Source: Marthasterias glacialis
Taxonomy: Eukaryota > Echinodermata > Asteroidea > Forcipulatida > Asteriidae
Length of the DNA stretch: 64,000 nt
Direction: 5' to 3'
Assembly (NCBI GenBank): GCA_911728455.2
Contig: OU452223.1
Span: 14,111,423-14,175,422, forward strand
Part shown: positions 33,641 through 43,548 of the stretch, in pieces
How positions within the stretch are numbered: position 1 is the stretch's first letter
Layout: each line of letters begins with the position of its first letter
Program-made: the position numbers and the translations under genes
The notes under the pieces: model-generated
What the model was told of the DNA's origin: nothing
What the model saw: the letters and a program-made list of their open reading frames with translations, nothing else
The model's database searches: none

Positions 33641-36600
33641 GTATGATTTTTCAACACTCAAGCTGTTCTTAATCCGATGTTGTTCAGTCTTATAAATTTT
33701 CCCCCAAAACATGTCTCCTAGCTGATGTTGTGCCTTATCTTAAATTTTACACCTATTAGATTTTCCCAAGTCAATGTTGTGTTGTCTCTTAAATTTCCTT
33801 GCGGCTCATGTTGTCCAGTCCTTCAAAAACTTGCCAACTTTCTAATTCCAACACTCAAATTGTTCTCAAGTTGATGTTATGCTGTCTACAGGCATGATAT
33901 TCTTCCTTCTTTAGTCTGATTTCTGATTTGTTTTGTCCTTGAAAAAACTGTAATTAAATAGCCTGAACAGTCTTTTATTATCTACCATATGTACATGTGT
34001 AGGCCGGCCCTTGTACTCAATAAACATTATGCTACTTTTTTTTCCAAAACTCAAATTGTTCCCAAGCTGATGTTGTGCCGTCTCTTAAATTTTGGAGGCT
34101 TATGTTGACCAGTCCTTATAAAAATATACCAACCTCATGATTTTTTATCACTCGATGTGTTTCAAAGACATCTCTTAAATTTTCCAGAGGCTTGTCTAGT
34201 CCCTAAAAAGCTTGCCAATCTTATGATTTTTCAACACTCTAATCGTTCCACAATGGATGTTGCTCAGTCTTGTAAATTTTCCCAAAGTACATGTTGTCCA
34301 GTCCCTCAGAAACTTGCCATCCTAATGATTTTTCAACTTTTAAATTGTTTACAAGCAAATGTTGTGCCATCTTTTAATTTTTTCCCCCAAGGCTCACATT
34401 GTCCAGTCTTTCAAAAGCTTGCCAAACAAACATATTTTTCTCAAATGTTGTTCTGTCTATCAAAATTTGTTGAGACTGATTAAGTCCCTCGAACATTGTC
34501 CAACCTAACATTTGTTGACTTTCAAATTTTTACCCTGCTGAGGTTAAGCTGTATCTTAAATTCTCTTCAGGCCTGTGTTGTCCAGTCCTTTAATACTTGC
34601 CAGTCTAATGATTTGTCAATGGTGCAAATGTTCCCAAGCTGTTGACATGCCATCTCTTAAACTTTTCCAAATGTTGAGTACCTCAAAATCTTGCCAATCT
34701 TGTTTTTCTAGTTCTGAAACTGATTTGGAGCTGATGTTATACCAATTCTTAAAATTTTTCCGAGGCTCATGTTGTCTAATCCCTAAAAAGTTGACATCCT
34801 AATGAGTGAAAAACTTGTTAACCTTATAATGTTTTGGACTTTCAAATTTATATCAAGACAATGTTGTGTAGTGTGGTCTCTTAAATTCTCTGCAGGCTTG
34901 TGTTGTCCAGTCTTTTAGAACTTACGAACTTAATGATCTTTTAATGGTGAAAATGTTCCAAAGCTGATGCCATGTTTTAAATCTTCCCAAATTACATATT
35001 GTCCAGTTCCTGAAAAACTTGCCATTCTATTGTTTTGTCCAATTCTCAAATTGTTCCCGAGATGATTTTGTGCAATTTCTTACAAATTTTCCAGAGGCTC
35101 ATGTTGTCCGATCTCTCAAAAACTTGACAGCCTAATCAATAGTTTCTCAAATCTAATTTTTCCCCAAGCCGATAATGTGTTGTCTCTATATTTTTCTTCA
35201 GGCTTATGATGTCCAGTCCATTAAACACTTGACAGCTTTATGATTTTTTATTTTTCAATCTGTTCCCAAGCCAATTTGCACTTCTCTTAATTTTTCTTCA
35301 GGCTCATGTTGTCAAGTCCCTTAGGAACTTGCCATCCTTTTGATTGTTCAACACGCAATTCATTACGAAGCCGATGTTGTGCTGTCTCTTAAATTTCGCA
35401 GAGGCCTACATGTATGTTGTCCAGTCCCTCAAAAGCTTGGCAACCTAATGATGTTCAACATTCAAATTGTTCTCGAGCTGATGTTGTGCCGTCTCTTAAA
35501 TTTTCTCAAGGTTCTTGTTGTCCAGTTCGTCAAAAATTGTCACCCTAATGATTTTTTATTGTTCAAATTGGTCCCAAGCCTATGTTGTGCCTTCCTGTGA
35601 AATTGTCTGGAGCTGATGTTGTGCCGTCTCTTAAATTTTGGAGGCTTATGTTGACCAGTCCTTCAAAAATATGCCAGCCTTATGATTTTTTATCACTTGA
35701 AGTGTTCCCAAGCCATCTCTTAAATTTTCCAGAGGCTCATGTTGTCTAGTCCCTCAAAAGCTTGCCAACCTTATGATTTTTCAACACTCTTATCGTTCTC
35801 AAACCGATGTTGCTCAGTCTTATAAATTTTCCCAAAGTACGTGCTGTCCAGTCCCTCAGAAACTTGCCATCCTAATGATTTTTCAACTCTCAAATTGTTC
35901 TCAAGCTGATGTCGTGCCATCTTTTATTTTTTTCCCCAAGGCTCACATTGTCCAGTCTTTCAAAAGCTTGCCAAACAAACAGATTTTTCTCAAATGTTGT
36001 TCTGTCTATCAAAATTTGTTGAGACTGATGTTGTCGAGTCCCTCATTTTCAAACCTAATATTTGTTGACTTTCAAATTTTTAACCTGCTGATGTTAAGCT
36101 GTCTCTTAAATTCTCTTCAGGCTTTTGTTGTCCAGTCTTTTAATACTTGCCAGCCTAATGATTTTTCAATGGTGAAAATGTTCCCAAGCTGTTGTCATGC
36201 CATCTATTAATTTTGTCCAAGTTACATATTGTCCAGTGCCTCAAAATCTTGCCAATATTGTTTTTCAAATTTTGAAATTGATTTAGAGCTGATGTTGTAC
36301 CATTTCTTAAATTTTTTAGGCGGCTCATGTTGTCCAATCCCTAAACAGTTGACATCCTAATGAGTCAAAAACTTGTTAACCTTACATGTTTTTGACTTTC
36401 AAATTTATACCAAGACAATGTTGTGTAGTATGGTCTCTTAAATTCTCTGCAGGCTTGTGTTGTCCTTTCTTTCAGAACTTACGAACTTAATGATCTTTCA
36501 AAGGTGAAAATGTTCCCAAGCTGATGCCATGTTTTAAATCTTCCCAAATTACATATTGTCCAGTTCCTCAAAAACTTACCATTCTATTGTTTTTTCCAAT

Positions 36601-36859
36601 TCTCAAATTGTTCCCGAGACGATTTTGTGCCGTCTCTTATAAATTTTCCAGAGGCTTATGTTGTCCGATCTCTCAAAAACTTGACAGCCTAATCAATAGT
36701 TTCTCAAATCTAATTTTTCCCCAAGCCGATATTGTGTTGTCTCTATATTTTTCTTCAGGCTTATGATGTCCAGTCCTTCAGAAACTTGCCAAGCATTTGA
36801 TTTTTCAACTCTCAAAATTTTCCCAAGCCGCTGTTGTGCACTCTCTTAAATTTTGATGT

Positions 36860-36892
36860 CCATGATGTCATGATGTCATGATGTCATGATGT
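36860..36892. repeat. (CATGATGT)n microsatellite
   Basis: About four copies of an 8-bp unit, CATGATGT, expanded from within one 102-bp unit. Confidence 0.8.
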
Positions 36893-37600
36893 CCAGTCCA
36901 TTGAAACTTGCCAATGTAATGATTTTACCATTTCTCAAATTGTTCCCGTTTTAAATCTTCCCAAATTACATATTAACCAGTTCATCAAAAACTTACCATG
37001 CTATTGTTTTTCCAATTTATAATTGTTTTTCCAATTCATAAACTTGCCAATCATGTTTTGGGATCCCTCAAAAACTTGACAACCTAATTAATGATTATTC
37101 AAATTTCTGAAAGGTTCATGTTTCGCAATCTCTCAGAAACTTGCCAACCTAATAATTCATCTCTTATGATGTCCAGTCCTTCAGAAATTTGCCAGTCTTT
37201 TGATTTTTCAACTCTCAAGTTGTTCCCTAGCCCCTCTTGTGCCATCTGTAATTTTGCCAAATTACCTGTTGTCCAGTCCATTGAAACTTTCCAACGTACA
37301 GATTTTTAAACACTCAAATTGCTCACAAACTGAAGTTTTGCCATCTCTTAAATTTTTTTTAGGCTCATTTTGTCCAGTCATTCAAGAAAACTTGCCAACC
37401 CAATGATTTTTCAACACTCAAATTGTTCCTGAGCTGATGTTGTGCCATCTATTAAATTTTCCAGAGGCTCATGTTTTCCAGACTTTCAAAACTTGCCAGT
37501 CTATTGAGTTTTCAACACTCAAATTGTTTCCAAGCGCATGTTGTATTGTCTTTCAAATGTTCCCAAAGAACCTGCTGGCCATTTTGCAACCTAATGTTGT

Positions 37601-37603
<3 letters not shown>

Positions 37604-37636
<33 letters not shown>
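37604..37636. repeat. (TC)n microsatellite
   Basis: An almost pure TC dinucleotide tract of about 16 units inside the minisatellite. It produces the run of alternating Ser and Leu in the overlapping frames. Confidence 0.9.
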
Positions 37637-37640
<4 letters not shown>

Positions 37641-38243
37641 AAATTTTGTCAAAACAACTGTTGTCTAGTCCTTCCAAAACCTTGCTAACCTAATGATTTT
37701 TCAACAATGAAATTATTCCAGAGCTGATATCATGCCGTCTCTCTTAAATTTTCTTTAAGCTCATGCAGTCCAACCCCTCGTGATATTTCTTCTCTCAGAT
37801 TGTTTCCAAGTTGATGTTGTGCCTTCTTCTGAAAAGGCCAAATCTTAAATTTTTCTTGAGGCTCATGTTGTCCAATTTCTTAAATATATGACAATCTAAT
37901 GATTTTTCAACCTTTCAAAATTTCCAACCTTTTGATTTATCAACACTCAAAATGTTGTGCACTGCTTAAAACTTGGCAACCTAATGGTTTTTGAACTCTC
38001 AAATTTTTCCCAAGCAGTTGTCATGCCGTCTCCTTAATTTACTGAGTCTCATGTTGCACAGATTGCGTCATCAGTTTCAACGAGATAGGTGAGACTGAGG
38101 TTGTTTTTCAGATCCTCAAATAGCAATAACATGTTTTCATGCCTCAATCTCTAGATTACGATAAATCATTTATAACTCCTGGCCATTTTCAGAAATAATG
38201 TATTATTTGATGAATGTTTAATACGGTGTTTCTTTTTTTGCAG

Positions 38244-38375
38244 ATTATTCACTGATTGAAGAGCAGTATCCATCATGGACAAGAGCCTCGCTCCTTCATC
38301 AGGAGATGCTATTATCAAGGTCAAATTGGAATGTTATGTTTGGGATAGCTACGCATCACTCACTCTTTGTCCGCG
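38244..38375 (+). CDS. Exon A copy 9, open (candidate exon)
   Basis: The exon is 132 nt, phase 1-1, after GTTTCTTTTTTTGCAG and before GGTATGTTT. The peptide YSLIEEQYPSWTRASLLHQE then MLLSRSNWNVMFG is the nearest to the inferred consensus. It lies in a module that also carries the ~60-bp GAGATAGGTGAGACTGAGG piece found at 27,497, so it derives from a different duplication from the pair at 29.2 and 31.3 kb, yet it is also open. That gives slightly better support for a real exon. The family is unrecognised. Confidence 0.5.
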
Positions 38376-40149
38376 GTATGTTTTAAAGAGCTATTTTACG
38401 TTAACACGGAACCCCAAGATTTAACATGTTGTAATTTCGGCCTCAGCGTTCATCTATACATGCCAAAGATTGTGCCATCTCTTAAATTTTCCCAAAGTAC
38501 ATGTTATCCGGTCACTCAACAACTTGCCAAACTAATGACTTTTGAACTCTCGAATAGTTCCCAAGCTGATGTTGTGCCGTCTCTGAATTTTCCGGAAGTA
38601 CATGTTGCCTGGTCCCTCAAAAACTTGCCAAACTAATGATTTTTTCAACACTCAAATAGTTCCAAAGCAGATGTTGTTCTTTCTCTATACTTTTTTTCAG
38701 GCTCATGTTGTCCCTTAGAAAGTTGCAAGACTTTTGATTTGTCCACACTCAAATTGTTCACAAGCTGATGTTGTGCTCTTTCTGAAATTTCGCCAAAATA
38801 CATGCTGTCCAGTCCATCAGAAACTTGCCAACCAAATAATTTGTTAACACTCAAATTGTTATCAAGCCAATGTTTTGCCTTCTCTTAAACCTTCCAGATG
38901 CTCTTGTTGTCCAATCTCTTAGAAACTTTTTCAAATCTAAGGATTTTGCAACACTCAAATTGATCCCAAGCCGATATTGTGCTGTCTCTTAAATTTTCAA
39001 AAATCACATGTTGTCCAGTCCGTCAGAAACTTTTCAACCTAATAATTTTCAACACTCAAATTGTTTCCAAGCCGATATTGTGCCCTCTCTCTAATTTTGC
39101 CCAATTACATGTTGTCCAGTCCTTCAGAAACTTGCCAACCTGATAATGTTTCAACTCTCAAACTGTTCCTAAGCCGATTATGCTTAGTCTTTCAAATTTT
39201 CCCAATATACATATTGTCCATTGCCTCAAAAATTCCTAAGCCGGTGTTGTGCCATCTCTTAATTTTTAACAAGTATCATGTTGTACAGTCCCTAATAAAC
39301 TTGCTAACCTAATGACTTTTCAACAATGAAATTGTTCCCGAGCTGATATCATGCCGTCTCTCTTAAATTTTCTTTAAGCTCATGCAGTCCAACCCCTCGT
39401 GATATTTCTTCTCTCAGATTGTTCCCAAGTTGATGTTGTGCCGTCTTTTGAAAAGATCAAATCTTAAATTTTTCTTGAGGCTCATGTTGTCCAATCTCTT
39501 AAATAGTTGACAGTCTAATAATTTTTCAACACTCAAATTATTTCCAAGCTGATATTGTGCCCTCTCTCTAATTTTGCCCAATTACATGTTGTACAGTCCT
39601 TCAGAAACTTGCCAACCTGATAATGTTTCAACTCTCAAACTGTTCCTAAGCCAATTATGCTTAGTCTTTCAAATTTTCCCAACATACATATTGTCCATTG
39701 CCTCAAAAATTCCTAAGCCGGTGTTGTGCCATCTCTTAATTTTTAACAAGTATCATGTTATACAGTCCCTAATAAACTTGCTAACCTAATGACTTTTCAA
39801 CAATGAAATTGTTCCCAAGCTGATATCATGCAGTCCAACCCCTCATGATATTTCTTCTCTCAGATTGTTCCCAAGTTGATGTTGTGCCGTCCTTTGAAAA
39901 GGCCAAATCTTAAATTTTTCTTGAGGCTCATGTTGTCCAATCTCTTAAACAGTTGACAGTCTAATGATTTTTCAACTCTCAAATTTTCCCAAGCCGATGT
40001 TGTTCATTTTCTTAATTTGTCTTCAGGCTCATGTTGTCAAGTCCCTCAGAACTTGCCAACCTTTTTATTTTTCAACACTCAAATCCTTACAAAGCCGATG
40101 TGCTGTCTCTTAAATGTTTCTCGGAGGTCATGTTGTCTAGTCCCTTAAA

Positions 40150-40425
40150 AATATTGGCATATTCTGGCTATTGAGAGGTTGTTTTTGTGTAATCCCAGAT
40201 TACAGACCTTTGTCCTTTTGTTCCAAGAAGAGGATTATGAGACATTGAGAGGCTTCCACCATTGTTTATTCATTGTATTTTGTCTCAATGGAGGTTAGTC
40301 AGAGTGAGCTGGGATTCGACCAATGGTTTTGTGTTTAGTACCACTCCTGTGCCGTTGATAACGGCCGATGTTTTGCAATTAACATTTAACACTTATTCAT
40401 TCCTGTCCTCAGATACTTGCCACTC
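40150..40425 (+). CDS. Candidate exon E at 40,228-40,293, with intron-like flanks
   Basis: The array is interrupted by about 275 bp of non-repeat sequence. A pyrimidine tract (CCTTTGTCCTTTTGTTCCAAG) precedes a 66-nt block that ends GGAG before GTTAGTC. In phase 1-1, as in exon A, it reads EDYETLRGFHHCLFIVFCLN without a stop. The upstream part matches 11,685-11,745. The length is short and only one copy exists, so this is a guess based on splice-like signals and phase. Confidence 0.3.
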
Positions 40426-41620
40426 CAAGGATTTTTCACACTCAAATTGTTCCAAAGTCAATGTTGTGCCGTCTCTTAAATTTTCACAAGGCACATGTTG
40501 TCCAGTCCTTCAGAAACTTGCCATCCTAATGATTTTTCAACTGTCAAGTTACTCCCAAGCTGATGTTGTGCCGTCTCTTGAATATTTCTGTGGTTAATGT
40601 TGTCCAATCCCTGAAAAGCTTGCCAACCTGATGATTTGTTGAAAACTCCTGTTGTTCTCAAGCCGATGTTCCTTCTCTTAATTTTTTTCAGGCTCATGTT
40701 GTCCAGTTTGTCAGAAACTTGTCAATCTGAAGATTTTTTGACACTTAAGTTGTTTTCAAGCCCATGTTGTGCCCTCTTTCAAATTTGGCCCAATATCATG
40801 TTGTCCATTCCGTCAGAAACTTTTCAACCTGATAATTTTTTAACTCTCAATCTGTTCCAAAGGCGATTATACATTATGTCAATTAAATTTTCCCAATGCA
40901 CATAATTGTCCATTGCCAGAAAAATTTGTAAATCAAGTTTTTTTTTTCTATCCTCAAATTGTTCCTGAGCTGATGTTGTGCTGTCTCTAAAAGTTTTCTT
41001 GAGGCTCATGTTGTGCAATCTCTCAGAAACTTGCAAACCTAATAATTTGTCTCTCAAATTTTCTTGAGGCACATGGTGTCCAGTCCCTCAGAAACTTGCC
41101 AATCTGATTTCTCTAAAATGTTGACAAGTTACATTTTGTCCAGTCCATTGAAACTCAAATTGTTCCCAAGCTGAAGTTTTGCCATCTCTTAAATTTTCTG
41201 GAGGCTCACTTGCGTGGGCATCACTGCAATGGCCGCCCGTGGCCGCCGTTAAGGTCGAGGCCTGCTCATGTTGTCCACTCTCTTAAAACTTGCCAATCAA
41301 TGATTTTTCAGATATCCATTTTTCCCAATCCAATGTTCCATCTCTTTTAAATTTTCTTGCAGCTCATGTTGTCCAGTCGTTCAAAAGCTTCCCACCCTTG
41401 AAAAACTTGGCAACCTTATGATTTAACAACAGCCAAATTTTTCCCAAGTCGATGTTGTGCTGTGTCTTGAATTTTCTTGATTCTGATGTTGTCCAGTCCC
41501 TCAAAACTTGCTAATCTAATGATTTTTCAACTGTAAAATCGTTTCAAGCTGATGTTATGCCATCTCTTAAAATTAACTAATCCCTCAAAACTTGCCAACC
41601 TTATAATTTTTGAAATCTCA
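40425..41620 (+). repeat. 102-bp array, segment 13
   Basis: Minisatellite matching the interiors of the 2.07-kb blocks (the GCATCACTGCAATGGCCGCC spot recurs at ~41,220). Confidence 0.8.
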
Positions 41621-41624
41621 AATA

Positions 41625-41793
41625 GACCTTATGCACATGACGTCATTTGAGTAGGGCGCCCTCGTCTAGAGGTCAAAATGAGGTTGTTCATTGGCCAATC
41701 CTGTGCGCCGCGCGTACAAATCTCTGCGTTTCCATTGTTACATCATCGATTTACCTCTAAGATGGCTGCGTGATGACGTCAATGCATAAGGTC
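41625..41793. mobile_element. 169-bp MITE with CRE-containing inverted ends
   Basis: The ends are inverted repeats: GACCTTATGCACATGACGTC at the left and GACGTCAATGCATAAGGTC at the right, flanked by TA on both sides (41,623-41,624 and 41,794-41,795). The insert splits a unit that elsewhere reads CTCAAATTGTTCCCAAG. Both ends carry TGACGTCA or a near match. Between them are GGGCGCCC, the two-way CCAAT sequence ATTGGCCAAT and AAGATGGCTGCG. It has no coding capacity. It probably belongs to a TA-inserting DNA transposon family. Confidence 0.75.
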
Positions 41794-42559
41794 TATTGTT
41801 CCCAAGCATATGTTGTTCCTTCTCTTGAATTTCTTCAGGCTCATGTTGTCAAGTCTTGTAGAAACCTGCCAACCTTTTGATTTTTCAACACTCAAATTGT
41901 TCCCAAGCTGATGCTAAAGTCTCCCAAACGTTTTTTTGTCCAGTGCCTTAAAAAACTTGCCGATCTATTGTTTTTCCAACTCTTGAATTGTTTCCAAGCT
42001 GATGTGCAGTGTTATGTTGTCCAATCCCTCAAAAAGTTGACAAATTAATGATTTCTAAAATCTAAACTTTTTTCCAAGCCATGTTGTCTCTAAAAGTTTC
42101 TTGAGGCTCATGTTCTGCAGTCCCTCAGCAAGTTGCCAATCTTTTGACGTTTTCAACACTCAAATTGTTCCCAAGTCGATCTTCTAACGTCTCTTAAATT
42201 TTGCCAATCCACATGCTGTCCAGTCCCTTAGAACTTGCCAAGTGAATGACTTTTCCAATTCTTAAATTATTAGGGGGGGGGGAGTCTTCTGAGGCTCATG
42301 TTGTCTGATCCCTCAAAAACTTGACAACCTAATAATTTCTAAAATCTAAATTTCTTTCCAAGCCAATGTTTTCAATATCATGCTGTGTTTTCTTTTAATT
42401 TTTCCCCCCAAAAAAGTTATTCAGTCCCTCAAAAACCTGCAAACCTAATTGTTTTACAATTCTCAGATTACAATTTGATACTTTATAATTCTTTGCCGTT
42501 TTCAGAAAAATGAAGATTTGTTAAAATGTTTAATACAATGTGTCTTATTTTGTTTGCAG

Positions 42560-42687
42560 ATTATTCACTGATTGAAAAGCAGTATCTATCATGGACAAGA
42601 ACGTCGTTCATCAGCAGATGCTTTTATAAAGGTCAACTTGGAATATCATGTTTGGAATGTCTACGCATCAATCCCTGATTGTCTGAG
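42560..42687 (+). pseudogene. Exon A copy 10
   Basis: 128-nt subtype, nearly identical to the copy at 17,769, including AGAACGTCGTTCATCAGCAG and TTTTATAAAGGTC. Its acceptor and donor are intact but the reading frame is not. The pair lies almost 25 kb apart, showing that block copying here is not limited to neighbours. Confidence 0.55.
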
Positions 42688-43302
42688 GTATGATTTTTCA
42701 ACACTCAAGCTGTTCTTAATCCGATGTTGTTCAGTCTTATAAATTTTCCCCAAAAACATGTTTCCAAGCTGATGTTGTGCCTTCTCTTAATTTCTCTCAG
42801 TTACACCTATTAGATTTTCCCAAGTCGATGTTGTGTTGTCTCTTAAATTTCCTTACGGCTCATGTTGTACAGTCCTTCAAAAACTTGCCAACCTTCTAAT
42901 TCCAACACTCAAATTGTTCTCAAGTTGATGTTATGCTGTCTACAGGCATGATATTCTTCCTACTTTAGTCTGATTTCTGATTTGTTTTGTCCTTGAAAAA
43001 ACGGTAATTAAATAGCCTGAACAGTTTATTATTATCTACCATATGTACATGTGTAGGCCAGCCCTTGTACTCAGTAAACATTGTGCTACTTATTTTTCCA
43101 ATGGCCAAATGTGATAATTGTCTAACCCTGAATTTTTTTCCGAGCTGATGGTGTGCTGCCTCATATATTTTCTATGGGCTCATGTTGTCCATTCCCCTAA
43201 AAACTTGGCAATCTAATGGTTTTTGTAACTTTTAAATTGTTCCCAAGCTGACTCTGAACTTTTTCTTCATCACACATTACACTTTGTTTGTTTCTTTGTT
43301 AG

Positions 43303-43548
43303 ATAAGAAACATTGACCTTCTTCAAGAAGACAATATTGAGCAGTTGGGGATCCAGGAGGGTGTGGAAAAGGTGGCCCCATCTCTCCATCGCCTCCGACA
43401 AACCTTTATGTTTGTTGGCTGTCTGTATCAGTGATCACCAAACCCCCTGGCAAATGACTCTCAGCACCCCATGGTCATGACATTTCAAGGAACCTCCTAC
43501 AGGGCTGCAGAACTCATAAGCTTCAAGTTCTCTTGATTACTGGAATGG
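43303..43548 (+). pseudogene. Exon B copy 8 (long form)
   Basis: The acceptor is TTTCTTTGTTAG and the donor GGTATGT. It begins IRNIDLLQEDNIEQLGIQEG, then VEKVAPSLH. A deletion removes part of the AATTAATCCAAC section present in the other long forms, and the ETSYRAAELIS-like part lies in another frame. It is the right-most exon B. Confidence 0.5.

Larger units (their letters stand above)
29400..40150 (+). repeat. 102-bp array, segment 12, containing exon A copies 7-9
   Basis: This is the longest stretch of minisatellite. Inside it, 34,046-34,630 is nearly identical to 45,253-45,838, and 36,000-36,800 resembles 45,950-46,400. It holds no SINE or MITE that I can see. Confidence 0.8.
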
